Assembly: GCF_028401415.2 (NCBI RefSeq)
Contig: NZ_CP171821.2
Span: 992,001 to 1,056,000 of the forward strand
Reading direction: 5' to 3'
DNA from: Glaciecola sp028401415
GTDB lineage: Bacteria > Pseudomonadota > Gammaproteobacteria > Enterobacterales > Alteromonadaceae
DNA: 64,000 nt
Both the position numbers and the translations under genes were made by a program. How positions within the stretch are numbered: position 1 is the stretch's first letter; every line of letters starts with the position of its first letter. Of this stretch, positions 1-8,213 are shown one piece after another. The notes beneath the pieces are model-generated. The model was not told where the DNA came from and made no database searches. It saw nothing but the letters and a program-made list of their open reading frames with translations.

Positions 1-81
1 AAGTACTAAGATGATGGGTAAAAGCCAAATTTTCTTACGCACGCGTAAAAAAGCCCAAAGGTCTTGCAAAAACTCTATCAC
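1..81 (-). CDS. DUF5989 family small membrane protein (partial, 3' end outside window)
   Basis: A short minus-strand frame opens with GTG at 81-79 and runs off the window edge after 27 codons. It reads MIEFLQDLWAFLRVRKKI, then WLLPIILVL. This matches the usual start of DUF5989 proteins, which have a short amphipathic head with a DLWAFLRxRKK motif followed by one membrane helix; family members are about 50 residues long. The GTG overlaps the TAG stop of the SxtJ-like gene by one base (TAGTG), so the two are probably translationally coupled. Gene order carbamoyltransferase, SxtJ, DUF5989 recurs in many bacteria, which supports the call. The function of DUF5989 is unknown. The family name is from memory of the motif, not a search. 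Confidence 0.75.
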   Translation of the reverse strand, partial: MIEFLQDLWAFLRVRKKIWLLPIILVL

Positions 82-509
82 TAAAATGGATCCTTCAAAT
101 TTATTGGCTTATCCGCCTCACGCTTAATCCACGTACTTTGCTTTAATTTATACGGATGGGAATGATACTGAGACTTACCAAGTGCACGCATAACAAGCCC
201 CATCGGGACAATCAGCAAATAAAAAGCAAAAGCGAGTATCAACTTAGTATTAAACCATGCCAGCACAGACGCAATCACCATCCATACAAGATATGGCCCA
301 TACAGCGCAGTTGGCTTAAGCAAATACAGCGCTATCAAGAGCAGAGAAAGCCATGCCGGCCATAGTGGGATACCCATAGAAAAAAAATAAGGCAGTATCC
401 CCATGAAAACAGCTGGAAATGCGATAGCCATTGTAAGCGCAAAAGATTGCAGCGCGTCAATGTCGTCTTTGTGTGCAAGCGGCAGCATAATCGATTGAAT
501 TACCTTCAT
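81..509 (-). CDS. SxtJ-like integral membrane protein
   Basis: The 142-residue protein has about three hydrophobic segments: two in close succession around residues 25-65 and another around 70-110. They are followed by a basic cytoplasmic-type tail containing a HSHPYKLKQSTWIKREAD stretch. SxtJ-family proteins are small membrane proteins of unknown function named after the saxitoxin cluster. They usually sit directly downstream of a NodU/CmcH carbamoyltransferase, as here. The ATG at 509 lies three bases after the carbamoyltransferase stop, and the gene's own stop overlaps the next gene's GTG, so three genes form one tight operon. The call rests on size, membrane topology and context. The biochemical role is not known. 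Confidence 0.7.
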   Translation of the reverse strand: MKVIQSIMLPLAHKDDIDALQSFALTMAIAFPAVFMGILPYFFSMGIPLWPAWLSLLLIALYLLKPTALYGPYLVWMVIASVLAWFNTKLILAFAFYLLIVPMGLVMRALGKSQYHSHPYKLKQSTWIKREADKPINLKDPF

Positions 510-512
510 TGT

Positions 513-2522
513 TTAGTCCTTCGCAAAACGTTGTCGCTTAGTATTTTTAACAACATCGTTTGCTTGCTCGGCTTTGTAAAGCACAATATTTTCCATAACT
601 AATACATCCATCTCTGTCGCTAAAAAACATTGAATAGCGTCTTCAGGGCTTCGTACCGGCGGTTCGCCGCGCACGTTAAATGATGTATTAATAAGCATTC
701 CTACGCCCGTTCTTTGTTTGAAAGCTGATATTAAGGCGTGAAATTTAGCATGATGTTGCGCGTCTACCGTCTGAACGCGAGCAGAATAATCCAAATGCGT
801 AATCGCAGGCACAACGCTTCTCACTTGATTGACTCTATCTTCAATACTTATGTCATTATTGGATACTTGTTCGTGCGCATTGTTAGAACCAATTGTTGAA
901 TCATCAACTCGGTGTTGCGAATTCAAATTCGCTACAAATAGCATAAAAGGGCTTGGCTTGTTCAACTCGAACCACTGCTTGGCATCCTCAGACAACACTG
1001 CTGGAGCAAAAGGGCGGAATGACTCGCGCTGTTTTATCTTCAAATTCATTTGCGACTGCATTTTTTCAGAGCACGGGTTACCTAAAATAGAACGGTTTCC
1101 CAAAGCTCGCGGACCAAACTCCATGCGCCCTTGAAACCACCCTACCACCTTGTCATCAGCAAGTGCCTGACTGACTTCGCTGAGCAGTTCACTCGAAATC
1201 AACTCATCGCTTTCAAAGCGTTTAAACACAAGCGATAGCTGCTCACATACTTGCACAATTTCCTCTTTTGAAAAGGCATCGCCCAGCTGTGCGCTTTGCA
1301 TTACTTCACGCTTTAAACTTGGTGCTGCGCTTTTGTTTGCAAGCGCGGTATTGCTATCTTCGGTATTGCGCTTGTCGGCTTGGTTTAACGATTGTCGCTC
1401 GTACCATAGCTGCAGAGCCGCGCCCAGGGCCCCACCAGCATCGCCTGCTGCAGGCTGTATCCAAATTTCATCAAATATATCAGCATTGAGTATTTTACTA
1501 TTTGCCACGCAGTTAAGCGCAACGCCACCGGCCAAGCACAGATTTTTGGATTTGGTGAGGCGTTTCGCTTCCCGTGCAATATTCAAAACAACCTCCTCAA
1601 TCACAACTTGAATGCTACTCGCTAAATCCATTTGTTTTTGCGTAGGCGCTCTATCAAAGGGATGGGCTTTTCCACCAAAAAGTGTTTCGAAGCGCCGGTT
1701 AACCATACGACTTCCAATAGCATAGTCAAAGTATCGCATGTTGAGCGCGAAACTGCCGTCGGCGAGAATATCAATTAGATGTTCCTTTATTAAATCCACA
1801 TACTTTGGTGTGCCATAGGGCGCAAGCCCCATTAGCTTGTACTCGCCAGAGTTAACGCGAAAGCCACAGTAGTAGGTCATAGCCGAATACAACAGTCCAA
1901 TACTGTGGGGAAAATGCATTTCCTTCAGAGGCTTGAGCGTATTCGCCTTGCCATGCCAAATAGATGATGTTGCCCACTCGCCTACTCCATCAAGGCACAC
2001 TACCGCAGCCTCGTCATAAGGACTAGGGTAGAATGCGGAAGCGGCATGAGACTGATGATGCTCAGTAAAGTGCAAAGGTGGAAGCGTAGCTTTTTTACTC
2101 TGCGCTTTTGCATAAGCTGGGTCGTGCTCTTGACCGCGTACTTGCTGTAAACGAAGCTCATGCTCGCAGATAAGCGTTCGAAGCTCCCGCCGAATGAGGC
2201 TTTTTAGATAGAGTTTTTCTTTTAGCCATATTGGCATTGCTCTGGCGAAGGCAAAAAAACCAAATGGAGCATTGCCCAGAAAGGTTTCTAATAAGCGTTC
2301 AAATTTTAATAAGGGCTTGTCATAAAACACCACCGCGTCTAAATCATGGAGAGTTAAATTTGCGCTCGCAAGACAGTATTCGATTGCCTGTGCCGGGAAT
2401 TGAGGATCATGCTTTATACGGGAGTAGCGTTCTTGCTGTGCAGCAGCGACAATTTTACCATCTACTACAATTGCCGCTGCACTATCATGATAGAATGCAG
2501 AAATACCTAAAATTGCTGTCAT
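513..2522 (-). CDS. Carbamoyltransferase, NodU/CmcH family
   Basis: This family transfers carbamoyl from carbamoyl phosphate, through an adenylate intermediate, to a hydroxyl on a sugar or natural product. The N-terminal Kae1/TsaD-like domain begins MTAILGISAFYHDSAAAI and holds the metal-binding EHHQSHAASAF motif near residues 154-163. The LDGVGEW and LAGGVALNCVANS segments follow. The C-terminal carbamoyltransferase domain contains GRMEFGPRALGNRSIL and later INTSFNVRGEPPV. At 669 residues it is longer than many relatives because of two low-complexity insertions, rich in Asn, Asp, Ser and Gln, near residues 375-410 and 545-580. Both keep the frame. It leads an operon with the SxtJ-like and DUF5989 genes and is divergent from two SGNH hydrolases. 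The acceptor substrate cannot be told from sequence. Confidence 0.9.
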   Translation of the reverse strand: MTAILGISAFYHDSAAAIVVDGKIVAAAQQERYSRIKHDPQFPAQAIEYCLASANLTLHDLDAVVFYDKPLLKFERLLETFLGNAPFGFFAFARAMPIWLKEKLYLKSLIRRELRTLICEHELRLQQVRGQEHDPAYAKAQSKKATLPPLHFTEHHQSHAASAFYPSPYDEAAVVCLDGVGEWATSSIWHGKANTLKPLKEMHFPHSIGLLYSAMTYYCGFRVNSGEYKLMGLAPYGTPKYVDLIKEHLIDILADGSFALNMRYFDYAIGSRMVNRRFETLFGGKAHPFDRAPTQKQMDLASSIQVVIEEVVLNIAREAKRLTKSKNLCLAGGVALNCVANSKILNADIFDEIWIQPAAGDAGGALGAALQLWYERQSLNQADKRNTEDSNTALANKSAAPSLKREVMQSAQLGDAFSKEEIVQVCEQLSLVFKRFESDELISSELLSEVSQALADDKVVGWFQGRMEFGPRALGNRSILGNPCSEKMQSQMNLKIKQRESFRPFAPAVLSEDAKQWFELNKPSPFMLFVANLNSQHRVDDSTIGSNNAHEQVSNNDISIEDRVNQVRSVVPAITHLDYSARVQTVDAQHHAKFHALISAFKQRTGVGMLINTSFNVRGEPPVRSPEDAIQCFLATEMDVLVMENIVLYKAEQANDVVKNTKRQRFAKD

Positions 2523-2669
2523 CGCTTCACTTTTATCAAGCGCATATTGTAACTAGATCCTATTACTTTTAGTGTTGCACTACAGTAACATACGTCTGGC
2601 CTTGCAAATAAGCCATAAAGCGTTTTGCATACGAATGTTGTCGCTGATTCAATGATAAAGGATACTCGA

Positions 2670-4541
2670 ATGCAGCAAAAACCCAAACTCGTTTTTTACC
2701 TTATCGCAATCCTTCTTCCATTTTTATTGCTTGGCGCACTGGAAGGAATTTTACGACTTGCTAATTATGGCGCAAGCTATCCTTTATTTGTTGAATCTGA
2801 CCAATTTGAAGGGTATTTAGAACCCAACCCAGATGTCATAAAACGCTTCTTTTATCCAGCGAGTTCAGCGCCTGCCGTTTCCCCTGACACTTACCTTTTC
2901 AAAGAACAAAAAACAGACAACACCCTTCGCATTGTGGCCATGGGCGGCTCAACCATGGCGGGCTTTCCTTATGGTAGATTTGGCTCACCCGCTGGCATGC
3001 TTAAACAACGCATCAGCGCAAGTCACCCTCAGCAGAAGGTAGAGATAATTTCAGTGGCAATGTCGAGCATCAATAGCTTTTCGATTTTGGACTTTACAGA
3101 AGAAGTCATAGCCATCGAGCCTGACGCAGTTTTGATTTATGTAGGCCACAATGAATACTTGGGTGCGCTGGGCGTGGGCTCTAGTTTTGCGGGTAAAGGC
3201 TCATATAGCGCCAATCTTCTTTTTCTGACGCTGAAAGACTGGCGTATATATCAATTAGTGCAAAAAATATATCATTTAATAGTTACGCCTAACCCAGAGG
3301 GAATCTATGTAGAGGGGGCTTCAACAAATCAGCGAACACTAATGGCGCAAGTGGCAAAAGATAAAAACATTGCCTATAAAAGCGATATATATGTTGCCGG
3401 AAAGACGCAGTTTGAACAAAACTTATCTCTTATTCTAGAAAAACTTTCTCAAGCGGCTGTACCCGCTTTTGTATCGAGTATCGCTTCAAATGAAGCCAGC
3501 CAAGCCCCCTTTGAATCGCTTGAAATTCCAGAGCTTGATAATGCATTGCTCAACAAAAACACTCAAAAATCATGGCCTACAAACGCGCATACTGCACTCG
3601 CCAAAGACCGCTTTCATGCCAACTATATGTTTGCACTGGGAAACTATTTGCTTGAAAACGGTAAGCGCACTGAAGCCTACAAAGCTTTCAAACAAGCTCG
3701 CGACTTTGATCTATTACGGTTTAGGGCACCAAGCGAATTTAACGAGATTATTCAAGCCGTAAGCCATAAGCATGATGCGATATTTGTGGACTCATACGCC
3801 ACGCTCATTAACGATACTAAGAATAGAATTATTGATAAATCGCTTATGCTGGAACATCTGCATCCAAACGCTCGTGGATACTTTCTGATTGCAGAAAGCT
3901 TTTACTCAAGCTTACTTGAAGAAGGACTCATTTCATCAGAGAACACGAACGAGCAAGACCTGGCGGTTTTCCAAGAGGATGCTTGGCGATGGCAACCATT
4001 GTCACTAACGGATCAAATTTTTGCCCAATTTAAGGTCGAGCAGCTGCTCTCGGATTACCCCTTCAGTGACACGCCTACAACCGTCCGACTTGATGATATT
4101 AGGATTGCTGATATCGAGCATGCCATAGTAAATTCACGGGCGATAAGACGCTCGGATATAACGCTTGCTAAGCAGCGCATGAGGGGCGAATCTTATATCA
4201 AGATTCAGCAGCAGCTAGTTGAAAAGTTACAAAGCGAGGGGCGTTTTTTGGAAGCCGGTATTAGTGCAGGAACGCTTTTTGAAGCCTTGCCCGAACAAGA
4301 GAATCTAGCGCGTGTTGCGTCATTACTGCTGTTGCGAGCTAATGCTCTTCCGCTTGCAGAGTATTATGCTAGCAAGGCTGTGCAACTGAATCCGCGAGCA
4401 GTAAACTACAAATTAAGCTTGGCCGAAATACTGTTTAAGCAGCAAAAAATAAAGGCCTCTATCGTCTTGCTTGATGAGGTGATTGCGCAAGACCCTTCCA
4501 ATCTTAAAGCTAAACAAATAAGACGCTCGCTTTTGCAATGA
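2670..4541 (+). CDS. Membrane-anchored SGNH/GDSL-type hydrolase with TPR-like C-terminus (copy 1)
   Basis: An N-terminal signal-anchor helix (about residues 6-26 from this start) is followed by an SGNH esterase/acyltransferase-like fold. The nucleophile block is GGSTMAGFPYG with Ser94, block III is GHNE with Asn161, and the last block is MLEHLHPN, where the usual Asp of DxxH is replaced by Glu. A helical, TPR-like segment occupies roughly the last 120 residues. The frame is open from a TTG at 2625, but I chose the ATG at 2670 because AAAGGA at 2657-2662 lies seven to eight bases upstream and the signal anchor then starts normally. It is divergent from the carbamoyltransferase operon and followed after 46 bases by a paralogue. 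Such proteins often accompany carbamoyltransferase/SxtJ sets. The substrate is unknown; deacylation or acylation of a surface glycan is an inference. Confidence 0.8.
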   Translation: MQQKPKLVFYLIAILLPFLLLGALEGILRLANYGASYPLFVESDQFEGYLEPNPDVIKRFFYPASSAPAVSPDTYLFKEQKTDNTLRIVAMGGSTMAGFPYGRFGSPAGMLKQRISASHPQQKVEIISVAMSSINSFSILDFTEEVIAIEPDAVLIYVGHNEYLGALGVGSSFAGKGSYSANLLFLTLKDWRIYQLVQKIYHLIVTPNPEGIYVEGASTNQRTLMAQVAKDKNIAYKSDIYVAGKTQFEQNLSLILEKLSQAAVPAFVSSIASNEASQAPFESLEIPELDNALLNKNTQKSWPTNAHTALAKDRFHANYMFALGNYLLENGKRTEAYKAFKQARDFDLLRFRAPSEFNEIIQAVSHKHDAIFVDSYATLINDTKNRIIDKSLMLEHLHPNARGYFLIAESFYSSLLEEGLISSENTNEQDLAVFQEDAWRWQPLSLTDQIFAQFKVEQLLSDYPFSDTPTTVRLDDIRIADIEHAIVNSRAIRRSDITLAKQRMRGESYIKIQQQLVEKLQSEGRFLEAGISAGTLFEALPEQENLARVASLLLLRANALPLAEYYASKAVQLNPRAVNYKLSLAEILFKQQKIKASIVLLDEVIAQDPSNLKAKQIRRSLLQ

Positions 4542-4587
4542 CACCTTTTGCAATAACATATGCACGCCCAAAGGTTATTTTGATTCT

Positions 4588-6432
4588 ATGAATATGCCCA
4601 ATGTTCACACTAAGTCTGTATCAAATACGAAGCGTTTTTTGTTTTATGGGATTGCTATGTGCATACCCGTTGCGTTTTTCGCGCTCTTAGAAGGAGGCTT
4701 GCGCTTGGTAGGTTATGGTAACGATACGCCACTGTTCATCGAAAATCCTGCCAACCCGCACTATTTACTCCCTCGCCCTGATGTGATGTCTCGATATTTC
4801 CCCCCAGATGCGCCACAACCAAACGTTACTCTGGAAGCCAATTTCTTTCTAAAGGAAAAACCTGAAAATGGTATTCGACTTTTTGTGCAAGGCGGCAGCA
4901 CCGCGGCGGGCTTTCCTTATGGCTATGGCGCTTCACTTGCCGCCACGCTCGACCAACGCCTGAAACAAGCGCTTCCGGCTAATCATGTTGAGGTGGTTGG
5001 AACCGCACTCTCGGCGGTTAACTCATACACCTTATTAGACTTGGCTGATGAAATCATTGAGCAGTCGCCTGATGGTGTTTTAATTTATGCTGGTCACAAT
5101 GAGTTTTTGGGAATTTTGGGGGTGGGCAGCAGTTTTGCGCTTGCCAACTCAACTACCAGCACATTATGGTTTATCAAGCTGAAAGGCTGGCGAACATTTC
5201 AGCTTATTCAGCGCTTGTTTTTCAATATTAGTTCGCCAAGTGATGCATCACTAATTCAGATGACTAGTAAAGACCCTGACGCATCATCACAAGCTGGCAC
5301 TGCAAATTCTCGCACCTTAATGTCTAAAGTGGCAAAAGATAAGAACATTGCAAAAGACTCTGCGCTATTTGATGCAGGTATTCATCAGTTTGAGAGAAAC
5401 ATGCGTCTATTGATACAAAAATACCAAAGTGCCAATATCCCCGTGTTCATTGCTAGTCTCGCTAGCAATCAAGGCCAACAAGCCCCCTTTTCGAGTGCGC
5501 CCGCCTCGTTAGAACACATGCAAATTATTAAAGGTATAGAGTCCTTGCTATCCCAAACAAAACGAAGTGACGCAATTCCTGCGCAATTACAGTTGATTCA
5601 AACTCAACTTCAGCACGCCAGCGCAGCACTTATGTCCTCAGACAGTGCAGACCTGCATTTTACATTGGCAAGGTATTTACGCTCACTTGGATTACACTCA
5701 CTCGCCAAAACTCATTTTATGCAAGCGATTGAACATGACACCTTGCGATTTCGCGCACCGAAAGCGATCAATGATGTAATTTCTAAGCTCAGCGAGATGG
5801 AAGGTGTATATTGGGTCGATAGCAAAACTGCATTTGAACAACGTAGTCGTAATGGCATTATTGATACGAGTCTGATGCTTGAGCACTTGCACCCAAACTT
5901 AGAGGGTTATTTTGTGCTCTCTGAGAGTTTTTATCAGGCGCTAAGAATGAGCAAGCGGTTCAGCCCATGGACTGACATAGCGATAGGGCAGGCTTGGAAC
6001 GAGCGTCTGATCTTGCCGGCAGAGGAGTACTTTGGCTATGCCACAATACAAAAATTAACAAGCGACTACCCCTTTGTGGACCAGCCTGTAAAAGTCAAAC
6101 TGGCAGCACCTACCGATTGGCAACAAGAGTTGGGATATCAGTGGTTTAGCAAGCAGTTGACTTGGGAGGCACTGATGCATCGCAGTTTGAACCGGTACAG
6201 AAGTGAGCAAAACCAAGCGATGGCTCAGAAAACACTGCAGATCTTAGCAGATGCCCTCCCCCATAACGGACTATATAATCTCCAGCTTGCAGAACTTATG
6301 TTAAAACAAAATCGTGATGCGCTGGCACTTCATTATTTCAAACGTGCAAAATTAGCCGGTGCAGTGGGCGATAATTTGGATAAACAAGTTCACAGGCTAC
6401 GTGAGCAGCAGAGCAAACTAAAGGTCAATTGA
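4588..6432 (+). CDS. Membrane-anchored SGNH/GDSL-type hydrolase with TPR-like C-terminus (copy 2)
   Basis: This is a paralogue of the preceding gene along its whole length. It has an N-terminal membrane helix (FLFYGIAMCIPVAFFALLEG), the nucleophile block GGSTAAGFPYG, GHNE in block III, and SLMLEHLHPN near the end of the hydrolase domain. Shared stretches such as RTLM..VAKDKNIA and LRFRAP show that the two arose by tandem duplication, but they have diverged substantially. The end of the protein is again helical and TPR-like. It probably forms an operon with copy 1 and ends at the hairpin at 6463-6487. The whole SGNH set is intact, so the second copy is not a pseudogene. A possible alternative start is the ATG at 4594. 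Confidence 0.78.
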   Translation: MNMPNVHTKSVSNTKRFLFYGIAMCIPVAFFALLEGGLRLVGYGNDTPLFIENPANPHYLLPRPDVMSRYFPPDAPQPNVTLEANFFLKEKPENGIRLFVQGGSTAAGFPYGYGASLAATLDQRLKQALPANHVEVVGTALSAVNSYTLLDLADEIIEQSPDGVLIYAGHNEFLGILGVGSSFALANSTTSTLWFIKLKGWRTFQLIQRLFFNISSPSDASLIQMTSKDPDASSQAGTANSRTLMSKVAKDKNIAKDSALFDAGIHQFERNMRLLIQKYQSANIPVFIASLASNQGQQAPFSSAPASLEHMQIIKGIESLLSQTKRSDAIPAQLQLIQTQLQHASAALMSSDSADLHFTLARYLRSLGLHSLAKTHFMQAIEHDTLRFRAPKAINDVISKLSEMEGVYWVDSKTAFEQRSRNGIIDTSLMLEHLHPNLEGYFVLSESFYQALRMSKRFSPWTDIAIGQAWNERLILPAEEYFGYATIQKLTSDYPFVDQPVKVKLAAPTDWQQELGYQWFSKQLTWEALMHRSLNRYRSEQNQAMAQKTLQILADALPHNGLYNLQLAELMLKQNRDALALHYFKRAKLAGAVGDNLDKQVHRLREQQSKLKVN

Positions 6433-6462
6433 TTATAATGCCCTATCAATAGCGCATCATAC

Positions 6463-6487
6463 AAAAACACCGCCGAGGCGGTGTTTT
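6463..6487 (+). terminator. Bidirectional intrinsic terminator between convergent genes
   Basis: The arms AAAACACCGCC (6464-6474) and GGCGGTGTTTT (6477-6487) are perfectly complementary around a very short loop. They lie 30 bases after the SGNH copy 2 stop and 55 bases beyond the stop of the converging GH11-like gene. T runs occur at the 3' side on both strands, so it can serve both transcripts. Confidence 0.85.
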
Positions 6488-6541
6488 ACATGAAGTGTCT
6501 CTCTTATGAATAATTTGCTGTTACACAAGCTTGTTACCTAA

Positions 6542-7792
6542 CTAATAGGCATTCAATTTCCATTTCTGAGAGCTCCAGCCCGTATTCAACGGAGCTTGAA
6601 CTAAAGAGGCTCCATTGCCGTCATTTTCGTGAAGGTATAGGTTTGACCATTGGTTCTTAATACGGTACTTGTCACCTGACTTTTCAAACTTCCACTTTTG
6701 AGAACTCCAGTCACTGTTTAAGTCTGCAGTTTTTATGACATCCCACTGATTAGTGGACGCAGCCGTTAAGTAGCGACCATTCCATGTATTTTTAATTCTG
6801 TACACGTTATTAGATACTTTTTCCAGTTTCCACTTTTGCGAACCCCAACTGCTATTTAAATTGAGCACCTCGACACCGGCCCAATTCCAGTTTCCACCCG
6901 CATGCATGTAACGGCCTTTCCAGCCACCTTTCAAGCGCTTATTGCCGGCAATCTCGTCGCCACCTGTGTCAGTGTTTTTGCACGAATTGTCTGTAAAGCT
7001 TGTAGGTAGACACTTGCGAGTAATCGTAAAATCACGGTCATTTTGACCATGAGTTTCAACATTAAACTTAATGCCATCAACCCGTTTGTTGGGTAAACCA
7101 TGATTTCGCCACTTATTCAAAATCGGCTTAATAGAAGTCGTGCCGCTATTGCGATAGCTTTGGCGAACGGCCCAAAACTGAACCCAATCACTGAAATAAA
7201 ACTTGTAATGTTTATAAGTAGCGCCATCGTGGCTAGTTGTGCCCAAGTATTCATTTTGTGGATTATTGCTATCCCAGTCATTCATTAACCAGTCGTGCAT
7301 CTGTTGAGGGTTCTTACTGGCTTTATCGACGATGTAATTTTCGTACCATCCGGCCAACCCGTTTGGATTACCCGAGATCCAGTTCACTGACACCTTCGGA
7401 CCGTACCACCAGCTGCCGCTGCCTGAGCCACTGACTGCAAACGAAGCGTCCACTGCAAAATCAGCTGACACACTATCGACCTTATCAATGCTGAAAGTAC
7501 CAGCAAAACTTGCGTCAAAACCTCCGTTGTTGTGATTAACATTTATGATGACTCGATTATTGTTGAGATCTCGGTATTTAGTGCCGTCAAATTGATCACT
7601 TTGCCACGCCGAACTCGCATAACTGCCTGAGTAAATGGTATCAACACCCGAAGACGTAGAGGCTTGAGCAGAAAAAGCAGTAAACTGTGACGCGCAGAAA
7701 AGCGATGCAAGCGCGACTGCTGTGCCACGATGGGTGATTATTTTTGACAAGCCTGTGCCAGTGCGCTTTGTCGTATGTAAGATATTAAACAT
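6542..7792 (-). CDS. Secreted GH11-like protein with C-terminal ricin-type beta-trefoil
   Basis: A long Sec signal peptide ends near Ala44 (AFSAQA). Residues 50-260 resemble the beta-jelly-roll of family 11 xylanases. YENYIVD (Glu151) aligns with the xylanase EYYIVD nucleophile site, QFWAVRQSYRNSGT with the QYWSVRQ..R.SGT strand, and FNVETHG (Glu246) with the acid/base VATEGY site. The 95-residue Glu-Glu spacing matches family 11. The match to the published signatures is only partial, so xylan as substrate is uncertain. Another jelly-roll polysaccharide enzyme, for example a lyase, is possible. Residues 290-416 contain three repeats, each ending in a QKWK motif (SSWGSQKWK, SDWSSQKWK, TGWSSQKWK), as in ricin/CBM13-type trefoil domains that bind sugars. 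The gene stands alone behind a very AT-rich upstream region. Confidence 0.6.
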   Translation of the reverse strand: MFNILHTTKRTGTGLSKIITHRGTAVALASLFCASQFTAFSAQASTSSGVDTIYSGSYASSAWQSDQFDGTKYRDLNNNRVIINVNHNNGGFDASFAGTFSIDKVDSVSADFAVDASFAVSGSGSGSWWYGPKVSVNWISGNPNGLAGWYENYIVDKASKNPQQMHDWLMNDWDSNNPQNEYLGTTSHDGATYKHYKFYFSDWVQFWAVRQSYRNSGTTSIKPILNKWRNHGLPNKRVDGIKFNVETHGQNDRDFTITRKCLPTSFTDNSCKNTDTGGDEIAGNKRLKGGWKGRYMHAGGNWNWAGVEVLNLNSSWGSQKWKLEKVSNNVYRIKNTWNGRYLTAASTNQWDVIKTADLNSDWSSQKWKFEKSGDKYRIKNQWSNLYLHENDGNGASLVQAPLNTGWSSQKWKLNAY

Positions 7793-8149
7793 GGTGTGTT
7801 CCTATTTTATATAGAAGAGCTAAATTGTATTGCGAGTGTGTGTGTTCAAGAGTGAACAATATTTAGCCTATGCCCCATGTTTGTATATGTAAAGTAACAA
7901 ACTTGTAAATATTAAGATATTTTTTTGTGAATTTTACTCTTATCGTTATTAAATTTTATATTACTATTTTTATTTAATTTTTTTATTAACTAAATAAAGT
8001 AAATAAATACCATAATTTTTGCAGTAACCAATTGATTTATTTGCTTTATTTTTAATAATAAGAAAATTTGGCATTGTGTGCTTTACACTAAGACTGCGTG
8101 TTAAATATGGATGGTGAGTGGTTATTTCTTAATTACGAACAATTAACAT
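7793..8149. other. AT-rich intergenic region upstream of the GH11-like gene
   Basis: No coding frame is supported here. Roughly 7860-8080 is strikingly AT-rich, with long A and T runs unlike the flanking genes. It must carry the promoter of the GH11-like gene, but I cannot fix -35 and -10 elements with confidence. Such tracts can be targets of nucleoid silencers. Confidence 0.5.
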
Positions 8150-8181
8150 AAAAAAGCCGCTGTGAAGGGCACACAGCGGCT
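8150..8181 (-). terminator. Intrinsic terminator of the receptor-pullulanase operon
   Basis: On the minus strand, AGCCGCTGTG (8181-8172) pairs perfectly with CACAGCGGCT (8164-8155) across a seven-base loop and is followed by six T residues. It begins about 30 bases after the pullulanase stop codon. Confidence 0.9.
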
Positions 8182-8213
8182 GTTTATCTAGCAGACTGAA
8201 ATCCGTCTACACG

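Noticed and set aside
1385..1580. Possible frameshift in the carbamoyltransferase, because several overlapping frames of 60-90 codons occur here
   Set aside because: The main frame continues without interruption through both flanking conserved motifs; the extra frames coincide with a low-complexity insertion.
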